DNA of 60,006 nucleotides from Anaerolineales bacterium (GTDB lineage Bacteria > Chloroflexota > Anaerolineae > Anaerolineales > Villigracilaceae): assembly GCA_020851785.1 (NCBI GenBank), contig JADZCC010000017.1, positions 1 to 60,006 on the forward strand. Direction: 5' to 3'. Positions 40,537-49,290 of this stretch are shown here, one piece after another (the stretch's first letter is position 1; every line of letters begins with the position of its first letter). Both the position numbers and the translations under genes were made by a program. The notes beneath the pieces are model-generated. The model saw only the letters and a program-made list of their open reading frames with translations. It was not told the origin of the DNA and did not search any database.

Positions 40537-42918
40537 ATGCAACTCGCCAAGCCCTCAACCGCCCAACCATTTACTACTTGTTCCCTATGCGGGCTTACCA
40601 CGCTTCATCCGCTGACCAACCAACAAGGGGACGCGTTTTGTTGTCCCTCGTGTAAGGAAGTTGCGGCGCTGTTGGCCGAGTCGCCTGCTCCCGCTGTCGC
40701 CGCAACCGCCAACGAAGCGAACGCCCAAAACGTCACGCTCACGCTCAACGGGATGTGGTGTTCCTCTTGCGCGTGGCTGGTCAGCGAACAGTTGAAGCGC
40801 TCCACAGGCGTGCTTCAAGCGGAAACGAGTTTTATTCAGGGGCAAACCAACATCACCTTCGACGATACGCTCACCAATCCGAAAGCGCTTAAGCGTCGCG
40901 TGCGCTCGCTAGGCTACAAAGCCACCCTCCCGGACGAAAAACCCTATGATGAAGAAGACGCCTTCCTAACCCGCTTGTTGGTCTGCGGCATCATGGTCTT
41001 GCACGACATGGTCGTTGGCGGCGGCATTTATATTCGGGATATTTTCGGCTGGGCGACGCCCGAATCGCAACCGCTGGTGGACTTCTTTCAGGTGATGATG
41101 CTACTCTCCAGCATTCCGGTGTTGATTTTGCTCGGCCTGCCCATTTTGCGCGCCGGGTTCGCCAGCCTGCTGAGGGGACAGCCCAACCTGCACACGTTGA
41201 TTATGATTGGAACTTTTTCTGCGTTCGGGCTATCCGTGCGTAATTTGATCATCGGACATGGCGGCCTGTATTTTGACACCGCCACCATGCTCATCTTTTT
41301 AGTCTCGGTGGGGCGTTGGCTCGAAATGCAGGCCCATAAAGCCAGCGGACAGGCGGTGACCAAACTGCTGGAACAGATTCCCGAAACGGCGGCGGTGGTG
41401 ACCGATCAAGGCGCTGAACTCGTCAGCGTGGCCGCGCTAAAACCCGGAATGCGCGTCCGCGTGCGCCCGGGCGAACGCTTTCCCGTGGATGGTTTGGTTG
41501 CGCTTGGCGCGGGCGATGTGGACGAATCTCTGCTGACTGGCGAGCCGAAGCCGATTGCCCATCGTGAAGGCGACGCCATTAAAGCCGGGACGATTAACCT
41601 GGATGGCAGTTTTGAAATCATCGCCACCGCCGTGGGTGAGGCCACCGTGGCCGGCCAAATTGGGCGCCTGCTTCACGAAGCCTTGTGGGCGCGCTCTCCG
41701 CTCGAACGCACGGTGGATAAACTCTCCGCCTGGATGACGCCCATCGCGCTGGCCTTGGCCGCCATCGCTTTCCTGAGTTGGAATCAGGTGGGCGGCTCGG
41801 AAAAAGGCCTGATTGTAGCCCTCTCCGTCTTATTAATCGCCTGTCCTTGCGCGTTGGGGCTGGCCACTCCGCTGACGCTCTGGCTTGCGCTCGAACGCGC
41901 CGCCGAAGCGGGCGTAATTTTGCGAAGCGTGGCGGCGTTGGAACGGCTGGCGAAGGTTAAACAAATTTTCTTTGATAAAACCGGCACGCTCACGCAACTG
42001 CCGATGAAAGTTCAGGAAGTGTCTGTGCACGACGCGCTGGACGAAGCGCAATTTCTGACGCGAGTCGCTTCCATCGAAAACGAGTCTGAACATCCGCTGG
42101 CGCGGGCAATTGTGGAATACGCCAAAGCCAAACAAGTGGAGTTGATGAAGCCCGAAACCTTCAAAGCCGTTCCCGCCTTTGGCGTGGTGGGCAGTTTGCC
42201 AAACCTAAATTCGCAAGTAGTCATCGGCTCGGCGCGGTTTATGTCTGCTGAGGGGTTGGCAATGCCCGAGAAAATCGGTCAGCAGGCTGAGGCGTGGAAA
42301 GAAGCGGGACGCGTCGTCATCTATGCGGGGTGGGCTGGTCGCGTGCGCGGTCTGGTGGCGCTTGGCGAAACCATCCGTGAAGAAGCGAAAGAGGTTTTGA
42401 ATCAATTGCAATTACGCGATTTGAAACTGGGCGTGTTAACCGGCGATGAACTTCAAGCGGGCGAGCGTTGGCAAAAGACGCTGGGCATTCCGGTGCAAGC
42501 CGGGCTGACGCCGGATGAAAAAATGAAGCGGCTGGCTGAAAACGCCGCGATGGTGGGCGATGGCATTAATGACGGCCCGGCGTTGGCCGCGGCCACGGTG
42601 GGGCTGGCGCTCCATCATGGCACGCATGTGGCCCGCGCCGCTTCGGACGTTGTGTTGATGCGCGACGATTTGCGCGTTACGCCCTGGCTGTTTGATCTGG
42701 CGCGCGCCACCATGAAGCGCGTACGCCAAAACCTCGGCTGGGCGGTGATTTATAATCTGCTTGGCGTGGGGTTGGCCATGGCCGGGTTATTGCAACCGGT
42801 GTTCGCCGCGTTGGCCATGGTGATGAGTAGCGTCTTTGTCACCTCAAACGCAATGAAGATGAATAAGTTTCCGTTACCTGCACATCTGGCGTTGGAAGAA
42901 GAATCGACGCCGGGTTGA
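40537..42918 (+). CDS. Copper-type P1B ATPase (FixI/CcoI-like)
   Basis: A 793-residue P-type ATPase. The N-terminus has a Cys-rich module (CSLCGL and FCCPSCKEV) followed by a heavy-metal-associated domain NGMWCSSCAWLVSEQL. Then come the actuator SLLTGEPKP, the ion-binding CPCALGLATPLT, the phosphorylation site FDKTGTLT, the nucleotide HP motif (SEHPLARAI), and VGDGINDGPALAAA. The N-terminal CxxC plus FCCxxC arrangement is characteristic of FixI/CcoI, which loads copper into haem-copper reductases instead of detoxifying. That fits its place between the reductase and cytochrome b fusion genes. Confidence 0.93.
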   Translation: MQLAKPSTAQPFTTCSLCGLTTLHPLTNQQGDAFCCPSCKEVAALLAESPAPAVAATANEANAQNVTLTLNGMWCSSCAWLVSEQLKRSTGVLQAETSFIQGQTNITFDDTLTNPKALKRRVRSLGYKATLPDEKPYDEEDAFLTRLLVCGIMVLHDMVVGGGIYIRDIFGWATPESQPLVDFFQVMMLLSSIPVLILLGLPILRAGFASLLRGQPNLHTLIMIGTFSAFGLSVRNLIIGHGGLYFDTATMLIFLVSVGRWLEMQAHKASGQAVTKLLEQIPETAAVVTDQGAELVSVAALKPGMRVRVRPGERFPVDGLVALGAGDVDESLLTGEPKPIAHREGDAIKAGTINLDGSFEIIATAVGEATVAGQIGRLLHEALWARSPLERTVDKLSAWMTPIALALAAIAFLSWNQVGGSEKGLIVALSVLLIACPCALGLATPLTLWLALERAAEAGVILRSVAALERLAKVKQIFFDKTGTLTQLPMKVQEVSVHDALDEAQFLTRVASIENESEHPLARAIVEYAKAKQVELMKPETFKAVPAFGVVGSLPNLNSQVVIGSARFMSAEGLAMPEKIGQQAEAWKEAGRVVIYAGWAGRVRGLVALGETIREEAKEVLNQLQLRDLKLGVLTGDELQAGERWQKTLGIPVQAGLTPDEKMKRLAENAAMVGDGINDGPALAAATVGLALHHGTHVARAASDVVLMRDDLRVTPWLFDLARATMKRVRQNLGWAVIYNLLGVGLAMAGLLQPVFAALAMVMSSVFVTSNAMKMNKFPLPAHLALEEESTPG

Positions 42919-42952
42919 AAATCTCAAAAGAACTGCTGGACCTAAGGAACCC

Positions 42953-45007
42953 ATGACAAAAAAACTTTATACCGAACGGCGCTTTATGCGCGCTCTTGAA
43001 AAAGGCTGGATCTCTGCGGAAGGCGCGATTAATCGCTTCGCCAAATCGGACTTCAACCCATTGCATCATTTGGGCACGCTCACCATTTTTATGCTGGTGG
43101 TGTTAATTGCCACTGGTACCTACCTGACGCTTTTCTATCGCCCGGGGGCGGATGTGGCCTACGCGACGATTGAAGCGATCAGTTCCACCTGGTACGGGTC
43201 GTTAATCCGAAGCGTGCATCGCTATTCTTCGGACGCGATGATCATCTTAATCATCCTGCATTTATGTCGCATGTTATTTGGCGACCGCTTTTGGGGCCAA
43301 CGCTGGCTGGCCTGGACGAGCGGCTGGATTATGCTGGCCATGGTCTGGCTGACCGGCACGTTTGGCTACTGGCTGGTGTGGGATCAACGCGCCCAATGGA
43401 TGACCGAATTTATGATGCACACCATTGCGGGCTATTCCGGGCTGACGTACGTGGCCACCGACCTGGCTTCGCGCACGTTCTCAAATTTTGTGATCATTTT
43501 ATTTTTGCATTTATTTGTCCCCATCATCGCCTTCTTCTTCATCAACGTTCACGGCTTGCGCCTTTCGCGCGCCCGCTGGTGGACGCCGCGCTGGGCGGTT
43601 GTGCAAGCCTTGATTGGGCTGGTCGTCCTTTCGCTGATTCGGCCCGCCATGCTCTACGCGCCAGCCGATTTGAGCAAAATGGTCAGTTCCGTTCCGATTG
43701 ATAGTTTTTATCTGGCGCTTCTGCCGCTGGCGGATATGTGGGGCAACGTCATCTTTTGGGGATTGGCGATCCTCATCGCCGGAAGCTTGGTCCTGCTCCC
43801 CTGGCTGATTCCCGGCCGCGACGATGGCCCGGCCATCATCACCGACCCCAAATGTACCGGCTGTACGCTGTGCTATAACGACTGTCCCTACGACGCGATT
43901 CGCATGGTGGAACGGGACGACGATTCCGGTTACCCGAAACTTGCGGTAATCACCCCGGAGCAATGCACCGCCTGTGGCCTTTGCGTGGGCGCCTGCCCAA
44001 CCGACGCAATCCATTTGAAAGGCGGCTATCACGGCGAGCAGGTTTTTGGCGTGGCGCTGGGCGCCGTCAAACGCGAAATGCAAGCTGGAAAAGCCGTGAC
44101 GGTCTTGTTTGCCAGCCAGCGCACGCAAACGCTGGGCGGTTTGCCCGCCAAGTTATATGTCAATGAAGAACAGGCCGCAGTTGGTATGACGGAATGGGAC
44201 GCGCAGAGCCGCGTCATCACCGTGGTTTTGCCGAGCATTGGCGCGGTGAACATTGACTGGATTAAGACCCTTGAAAACGAAGGCGTGCGCGACATCGTTT
44301 TGCTTTCCGCGCCGTTTTATGACAATATTTATCGCGAAGACGCTTTGTCTATTTTGAGTCGCTTGCACGCCCGGCCGGCCCTGGTCACCCCGGCCTTGCA
44401 TTGGCTGGAAGTTACGCCCACCGACCCGAAGCCGGTGGAAAGCTATTTGGGCCAATTGCACAGCGAAGCCGGTCAACAAAACAAACGCGCCGCCATTTTG
44501 CCGCCCGTCAAAGACCGCAACAAACTTGTGCCTTCTCTGGTGGGCGGGCTGATTGGCACGGTTTTACTGTTGGGCTTGTTTGCGCTGGCGTTGCCGTTGG
44601 ACGTGCCGAGCGGGATGGTTGCGGCGGACGAATCCGCTTTGCGGCTGGCGGTGGACGCCAAAGGCAAGGTTGAACTCGCTGAAATCCCCGAGGGCATTAC
44701 CCTGCCCGAAGGCGCAGACGCGGAGAAGATCTTCGGCGGCACGCATTACCCAATGAGCGTGCGGATTGTGATTGACGGTCAAACTGTGTTTGAAGATACC
44801 TTTAAGCCGAAAGGCCTCAGCGGCAACGGACGAATCGCCGCGTTGGAATTTGTGGAAGTGAAAACCGGAAGCCATCTCGTGGAAGTCTTCATCAAAGACG
44901 ATTCGGAGGAATTCCGTTCGGCGTTTTCCGGCGAAGTCAATTTTGAAAAAGGCCGCACCTACATCCTTGCGTACGACGAAACGACCGATACCTTCATCCT
45001 TCGATAA
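42953..45007 (+). CDS. Cytochrome b - ferredoxin - MvhD-like fusion protein
   Basis: A 684-residue multidomain membrane protein. Residues 30-230: cytochrome b N-terminal domain with His pairs 89/103 and 186/200 (both H-x13-H) for two b haems. Residues 295-352: two 4Fe-4S clusters (CTGCTLCYNDCP and CTACGLCVGACP). Residues 380-480: a region like the MvhD/FrhD iron-sulfur subunit (VTVLF and VLPSIGAVNIDWIKTLENEG) but with all its Cys replaced. Then a transmembrane helix (526-547) and a C-terminal beta-rich domain. It may move electrons between quinol and ferredoxin-like carriers or act as part of an alternative complex III. No Rieske protein or cytochrome c1 is in the window. Confidence 0.88.
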   Translation: MTKKLYTERRFMRALEKGWISAEGAINRFAKSDFNPLHHLGTLTIFMLVVLIATGTYLTLFYRPGADVAYATIEAISSTWYGSLIRSVHRYSSDAMIILIILHLCRMLFGDRFWGQRWLAWTSGWIMLAMVWLTGTFGYWLVWDQRAQWMTEFMMHTIAGYSGLTYVATDLASRTFSNFVIILFLHLFVPIIAFFFINVHGLRLSRARWWTPRWAVVQALIGLVVLSLIRPAMLYAPADLSKMVSSVPIDSFYLALLPLADMWGNVIFWGLAILIAGSLVLLPWLIPGRDDGPAIITDPKCTGCTLCYNDCPYDAIRMVERDDDSGYPKLAVITPEQCTACGLCVGACPTDAIHLKGGYHGEQVFGVALGAVKREMQAGKAVTVLFASQRTQTLGGLPAKLYVNEEQAAVGMTEWDAQSRVITVVLPSIGAVNIDWIKTLENEGVRDIVLLSAPFYDNIYREDALSILSRLHARPALVTPALHWLEVTPTDPKPVESYLGQLHSEAGQQNKRAAILPPVKDRNKLVPSLVGGLIGTVLLLGLFALALPLDVPSGMVAADESALRLAVDAKGKVELAEIPEGITLPEGADAEKIFGGTHYPMSVRIVIDGQTVFEDTFKPKGLSGNGRIAALEFVEVKTGSHLVEVFIKDDSEEFRSAFSGEVNFEKGRTYILAYDETTDTFILR

Positions 45008-45020
45008 AACCCTGGATAGA

Positions 45021-45064
45021 GCAAACCGCCCCGCAGGCTGAAACCTGCGGGGCGGTTTGTTTAT
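45021..45064. terminator. Bidirectional terminator
   Basis: A 16-bp perfect stem CAAACCGCCCCGCAGG/CCTGCGGGGCGGTTTG with a 6-nt loop, followed by TTTATT, between convergent genes. Confidence 0.92.
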
Positions 45065-45070
45065 TGCCGA

Positions 45071-45562
45071 TTAAGCCTGCTGTGGCGCAGACGGCTTTTT
45101 GCGATAAGCGATGTAAAAGACCAGCAACAGAATGGCGATCACGCCCAGCGGATACCACATCAACTGCGCCTGACGCCTGAGCGCGGCCTGAAACGGAGCC
45201 TTGGCCGCCGGGTCGGCGACATACCACTTTTTATCATATTCAGAAGAGCCGTTGGCCAGCCCTTCGTAATAGACGAAGCCAGTGGTTGGGTAGTAATACA
45301 GCAGGTCAAAGGGTTGTTCCTTGCCGTCCACAACAAAGACGCGTAAAACCTGATAGCCATCGCCGGGTTCGGCAGGCGCTTCCACCGCTTTGGAAAAATC
45401 CGAAAAAGAGAAGAACTGGATCAAATTCGGGTGGCTGACGGTCAGTTCGCCGGTGACGCCCGGCCCTTTGACGGTGATGTAGGTAAAGTCTCCCTTGGCC
45501 AACGCCGCAAACGAAGGGATTAAAACAAGGAGGGCAGTTAAGCCCCAAATCAGTTTTTTCAT
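45071..45562 (-). CDS. Secreted protein with C-terminal membrane anchor
   Basis: A 163-residue protein with a signal peptide (LIWGLTALLVLIPSFAALA), an exported domain of about 95 residues (FTYITVKGPGVTGELTVSHP, YYYPTTGFVYYEGLANGSSEYD), and a C-terminal transmembrane helix (LGVIAILLLVFYIAYRK). No Cys or haem site. I do not recognise the family. Its start overlaps the end of the haem A synthase gene by 4 bp, so it is co-translated, which suggests a role in assembly or sensing for the respiratory complex. Confidence 0.7.
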   Translation of the reverse strand: MKKLIWGLTALLVLIPSFAALAKGDFTYITVKGPGVTGELTVSHPNLIQFFSFSDFSKAVEAPAEPGDGYQVLRVFVVDGKEQPFDLLYYYPTTGFVYYEGLANGSSEYDKKWYVADPAAKAPFQAALRRQAQLMWYPLGVIAILLLVFYIAYRKKPSAPQQA

Positions 45563-46623
45563 GATTTACTTTCCTTTAGGTCTAATGCGCGCAGACGGTG
45601 AATAAAATAAATGCCCAATGCAAATAAGCCCACAGCCGTGGCCTGATGCAAGAGCGCGATGGCAATGTTGACGTACGATAAGATCGTGAAAATGCCGAGC
45701 GCAATCTGCAAGCCAATCGCGGCCACCAGCCACTCCAGCCCGATTTTGATTTCGTCTAGGCGCTTTTCGGCGCGCGCGTGACGATAGATGAAGAAGGCGG
45801 CGACCAGGACGACAAAGGCAAACCAGCGATGAATAAAGACGATGGTCTGCGGCATTTCAAAAACATTGATCAACGAATTGAACAGGTTCGGCGGAATTAA
45901 CTTCCCAAACATCAGCGGCCAGGTGCTGGAAACGTGACCGGCTTTGAGGCCCGCCGTCATCCCGCCGTAGGAGATTTGCAAAACCAGCAGGACGAAATAA
46001 AGCGCGGCAAATTTGGACGAAGCCGACCAGTTGGATTTTTTGCCAGTGGCGTGAAAGCCATATTGATGACCGAACGCCGTCCACAAGGCCAGACCGAGGA
46101 GCGTCAGCGCCAGCAGAAGATGAATCGTCAAATTGAAATGACTCACTGACGGACGGTCCACCAGCCCGCTGGCCACCATGATCCAACCGGCGAAAGCCTG
46201 CGAGATGAAGAGTATCCCCATCCAAAAATAAACGCCAAACTCCTTCCAGGGAATGGCTTTTTTGAACAGAAAATAAAATACGGGAATGGCGTATAACAGC
46301 CCGGCCATCCGCGCAATGAAGCGATGGATCCACTCAATCCAGAAGATGTATTGGTATTCCCCCAGGGTCATGTTGAAGTTAACCTTTTGAAATTCCGGCG
46401 TTAACTGGTATTTTGCAAATTCTTCCTCCCAGGCGGCGTGACTGAGCGGCGGAAGCGTCCCGCTGATGGGATTCCACTCGACGATGGAAAGCCCGGCGCG
46501 GGTCAGGCGGACGAAGCCGCCAAAAACGATGAGAAATGCGACGACTGAAGCGAAAACGAAAAGCCAGTTCATGACAGCGCGATTTTGCGAAGCCCTGGCG
46601 TTGGTCTGAGGCGTTTGTGGCAT
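45559..46623 (-). CDS. ctaA: Haem A synthase (CtaA/COX15)
   Basis: A 354-residue membrane protein of the COX15/CtaA family with eight helices in two halves. GGFVRLTRAGLSIVEWNPISGTLPP is the classic opening; His residues follow in EWIHRFIARMAG, VSHFNLTIHLLLAL, FIHRWFAFVVL, and LLHQATAVGLF. It oxidises haem O to haem A, implying that the reductase at 37974 uses an A-type haem. CtaB is not in the window. The start at 46623 is chosen for GGAAGGGCAAT and alignment with the family; a longer frame reaches into the opposite promoter. Confidence 0.92.
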   Translation of the reverse strand: MPQTPQTNARASQNRAVMNWLFVFASVVAFLIVFGGFVRLTRAGLSIVEWNPISGTLPPLSHAAWEEEFAKYQLTPEFQKVNFNMTLGEYQYIFWIEWIHRFIARMAGLLYAIPVFYFLFKKAIPWKEFGVYFWMGILFISQAFAGWIMVASGLVDRPSVSHFNLTIHLLLALTLLGLALWTAFGHQYGFHATGKKSNWSASSKFAALYFVLLVLQISYGGMTAGLKAGHVSSTWPLMFGKLIPPNLFNSLINVFEMPQTIVFIHRWFAFVVLVAAFFIYRHARAEKRLDEIKIGLEWLVAAIGLQIALGIFTILSYVNIAIALLHQATAVGLFALGIYFIHRLRALDLKESKS

Positions 46624-46690
46624 ATTGCCCTTCCAGTGATATAAAATTATCTTACAAAGGGCGATTATAGCATTGAGAGGTGAGAGCCGA

Positions 46691-46888
46691 ATGAGGGCCG
46701 GACTGAAGACGGTCATCCTCCCCGAAAAAAATCTCAAAGATTTGGTGGACCTGCCCAAAAGCGCGAAATCTGAATTGAAGATCATCCCGGTCAAACACAT
46801 GGACGACGTGTTAGAAATTGCCCTCTCCAAACACGCGACGCTTAAACCGCCGAAGGCAAAGAAAAAGGAAACGCAAGAGGAAGAATGA
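46691..46888 (+). CDS. Orphan Lon protease C-terminal tail
   Basis: A 65-residue ORF beginning MRAGLKTVILPEKNLKDLVD and continuing LPKSAKSELKIIPVKHMDDVLEIAL. This is the very C-terminus of Lon, immediately after the catalytic Lys of the Ser-Lys dyad, with a short Lys/Glu-rich end. No ATPase domain, Ser or Lys dyad is encoded upstream. It has its own RBS-like GAGAGGTGAG and AT-rich promoter-like DNA, so it may be expressed. It could be a decayed lon remnant or a small protein that competes with Lon. Convergent with comM. Confidence 0.7.
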   Translation: MRAGLKTVILPEKNLKDLVDLPKSAKSELKIIPVKHMDDVLEIALSKHATLKPPKAKKKETQEEE

Positions 46889-46899
46889 GTGAGTTTCTT

Positions 46900-48444
46900 T
46901 TACGACAGCATTATTTTCGGGCGATATTGCAAAGCCTCTGCCAGGTGGACTGATTGAATCTCGGCGCTGTCCGCTAAATCCGCAATCGTGCGGGCGAGTT
47001 TGAGGATGCGGTGATAGGCTCGCGCCGAGAGATTCATCTGACTCATCGCCGCGCGCATCAAGCTCTGACCTTCGGCCTGCAACTGGCAAAATTGCCGAAT
47101 CTCCCCGACGCGCATGTCTGCGTTGCATAGTACATCGGTAGATTGGGAATTGGTAGTTTGGTGATTGGTAAATCGGTTGTGTTGGATGTCTCGTGCGGCT
47201 TGCACGCGCTGACGAATCGTCTCGGAGGTTTCGCCCAACTGATTGCCGCTCAGTTTTTCGTAATCCACTCGCGGAACTTCAATGTGAATATCAATTCTGT
47301 CCAGCATCGGGCCTGAAATCCGTTTTTGATATTTGGTCACCACGGCCGGGGCGCAGGTGCATGGTTTTTGGCTGTCGCCGTAGTAGCCGCACGGGCAGGG
47401 ATTCATGGCGGCGATTAACTGGAAGTTGGCGGAAAAGGTCAACGAGCCTTTGGCGCGGCTGATCGTGACGATTTTATCCTCCATCGGCTGACGCATCACT
47501 TCCAGCACGCGCGAACCGAACTCTGGGAATTCATCTAAAAATAAAACGCCGCGATGCGCCAGCGAAATTTCCCCGGGCTTGGGGATGTTGCCGCCGCCGA
47601 CGAGGCCGGCATGGCTGATTGTGTGATGTGGCGCGCGAAATGGACGCTGTTTGATTAAGGGCGTGCCCGCGGGGAGTTGGTCTGCGACTGAAAAGATGCG
47701 GGTGACATCCAGCGCTTCTTCGATGGACATCTCCGGCAGAATGCCAGGCAAGGCCCGCGCCAATAAGGTTTTACCTGCGCCGGGCGAGCCAACCATCAGC
47801 ACGTTATGCCCGCCCGCGGCGGCGACTTCGAGCGCGCGCTTGACGTGATCCTGTCCTTTGATTTCGGAGAAATCAGTTGGGGTGAAGATTGGCTCCAGCG
47901 CATCGGCTTGGGCGAGGTATGGCTCAATGAAACGCCGACCCGCCAAATGGTCGTACAGATGCGCGAGCGTTTGAACGGGATACACTTCCAGGTCTGGAAT
48001 CAAAGCCGCTTCGCCCGCATCGGATTCAGCCACGAAAATCCTTTTAAATCCATTGGCTCGGGCTGTGGCCGCCATGGGTAAAACGCCGCGCGTGTGACGC
48101 ACCACGCCGTCCAGCGAAAGCTCGCCGATAAACATGGCGCTTTGAATTGAGTCTTGCGGCAGGTGACCGGCCAGAATGATCACGCCCAGCGCAATCGGTA
48201 GATCGTAGGCGGGGCCTTCTTTGCGAATGGCGGCGGGGGATAAATTGACGACAATGCGGTGACGGGGAAAATGCAAGCCTGCGTTTTTGATGGCCGTTTG
48301 CACGCGCTCACGGCTTTCTTGCACGGCGGCGTCTGGTAAACCCACAATGGTAACGCCGGGCAAACCGTTGGTGTAATCCACTTCCACTTCAACGATTGCG
48401 CCTTCAAGTCCCACGACCGCGCAGGAATGAACTTTGGAGAGCAT
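46900..48444 (-). CDS. comM: YifB/ComM-family AAA+ ATPase
   Basis: A 514-residue ComM. N-terminal Lon-protease-like substrate domain (VEVDYTNGLPGVTIVGLPDAAVQESRERV), AAA+ core with Walker A GSPGAGKTLLARALPG, Walker B VLFLDEFPEF, the Cys-containing NPCPCGYYGDSQKPCTC loop, and the C-terminal ARAYHRILKLARTIADL helicase-lid region. ComM is a hexameric helicase that drives branch migration in natural transformation. Between IQHNRF and CNADM there is an extra TNHQTTNSQSTDV encoded by a TTGGTA-type tandem repeat (47139-47178). Confidence 0.93.
   Translation of the reverse strand: MLSKVHSCAVVGLEGAIVEVEVDYTNGLPGVTIVGLPDAAVQESRERVQTAIKNAGLHFPRHRIVVNLSPAAIRKEGPAYDLPIALGVIILAGHLPQDSIQSAMFIGELSLDGVVRHTRGVLPMAATARANGFKRIFVAESDAGEAALIPDLEVYPVQTLAHLYDHLAGRRFIEPYLAQADALEPIFTPTDFSEIKGQDHVKRALEVAAAGGHNVLMVGSPGAGKTLLARALPGILPEMSIEEALDVTRIFSVADQLPAGTPLIKQRPFRAPHHTISHAGLVGGGNIPKPGEISLAHRGVLFLDEFPEFGSRVLEVMRQPMEDKIVTISRAKGSLTFSANFQLIAAMNPCPCGYYGDSQKPCTCAPAVVTKYQKRISGPMLDRIDIHIEVPRVDYEKLSGNQLGETSETIRQRVQAARDIQHNRFTNHQTTNSQSTDVLCNADMRVGEIRQFCQLQAEGQSLMRAAMSQMNLSARAYHRILKLARTIADLADSAEIQSVHLAEALQYRPKIMLS
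47139..47178. repeat. In-frame short repeat inside comM
   Basis: TAGATTGG, GAATTGG, TAGTTTGG, TGATTGG, TAAATCGG: 7-8 bp units that encode the Thr/Asn/Gln-rich insert of ComM on the minus strand. Confidence 0.75.
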
Positions 48445-48488
48445 GAGAGGATTTTATCAGAATTAAAACTACCTACCTGACCCTTTTA

Positions 48489-48523
48489 AAATTGGACGCG
48501 GACGAGCGCTGATGGACGCGGAA
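48489..48523. repeat. Dispersed 35-bp repeat, copy B
   Basis: Inverted copy of 9679-9713 (about 32 of 35 positions agree). It lies in the 200-bp gap between comM and the DUF3597 gene, which otherwise holds only a terminator. Confidence 0.75.
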
Positions 48524-48589
48524 AAAACTACCTTTTTCAATTGAAGACCTGAAAATATCCGCGTCCCAAAAGAAAGGTGTCGGGTGGCT

Positions 48590-48632
48590 AAAATTAAAAA
48601 AACTTCCACAGCTTTCAAAGCTGTGGAAGTTT
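48590..48632 (-). terminator. Intrinsic terminator of the DUF3597 gene
   Basis: A 16-bp perfect stem AAACTTCCACAGCTTT/AAAGCTGTGGAAGTTT with a 1-3 nt loop; a T-run follows on the minus strand. Confidence 0.9.
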
Positions 48633-48650
48633 GATGACTTGCTGAAAAAA

Positions 48651-49133
48651 TTAATCCAACAGATTGGCGGGAATGTTGCCGCCGTTTTCGGCGATCTTTT
48701 TCAAGACTTCTTTGTGAAGCCACACGTTCATCTTGGAGTAGTCGCCGCCGATCAGGTCGGCCGGGCAACCTAATTCTTTAGCGAGTTCAATGCGCGCGTC
48801 TTTGCTGGAGTCAATGCCGAGGACTTTGAGCATGTCCACAATCGAGGACTTCCAATTGAGGCCGGGGAAACCAGCGGCCATTTCTTCGAGCTTGGCCACC
48901 ACGTCCACTTCGGAAACGGCCTTCACGGCGGAAGCGGCTGGGCGGTCTTTCAAAGAGGAAGCGCCTTCTCGTTGGTCTGGTCTAATCGGAGCGCTGGCTC
49001 CGCTGGCAATTGGAGTTTTGGCGGCGGGGATTTCGCTTTTTTGCTCAGCGACAGCGGCGGAAGGCGTAGTTGGTTTGTCGTCCTTGTCTTTCTTGAGGCC
49101 GAGCTTTTGGAGAATGTTACTGAAGAAACCCAT
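48651..49133 (-). CDS. DUF3597 domain protein
   Basis: A 160-residue protein. The N-terminal MGFFSNILQKLGLKKDKDDK is followed by a low-complexity Ala/Pro/Lys linker (about residues 20-85) and a C-terminal DUF3597 domain: VDVVAKLEEMAAGFPGLNWKSSIVDMLKVLGIDSSKDARIELAKELGCP and MNVWLHKEVLKKIAENGGNIPANLLD. The domain resembles a LysM-like helical module of unknown function. The start at 49133 has GAAAGGATTTACGATC upstream. Monocistronic. Confidence 0.9.
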   Translation of the reverse strand: MGFFSNILQKLGLKKDKDDKPTTPSAAVAEQKSEIPAAKTPIASGASAPIRPDQREGASSLKDRPAASAVKAVSEVDVVAKLEEMAAGFPGLNWKSSIVDMLKVLGIDSSKDARIELAKELGCPADLIGGDYSKMNVWLHKEVLKKIAENGGNIPANLLD

Positions 49134-49290
49134 GATCGTAAATCCTTTCGTTTTCAAAAAAATGGATAAAATTTGAACGCTGTTTCGTTCAAGGCTTGCA
49201 TTATAGCTGGAGATTCGTGCAAATAATTTTTTCTATCGAATTGTTAATAAATCGCAAGGCGCTTTTTGAATCCTAAAATATAATCGGATC

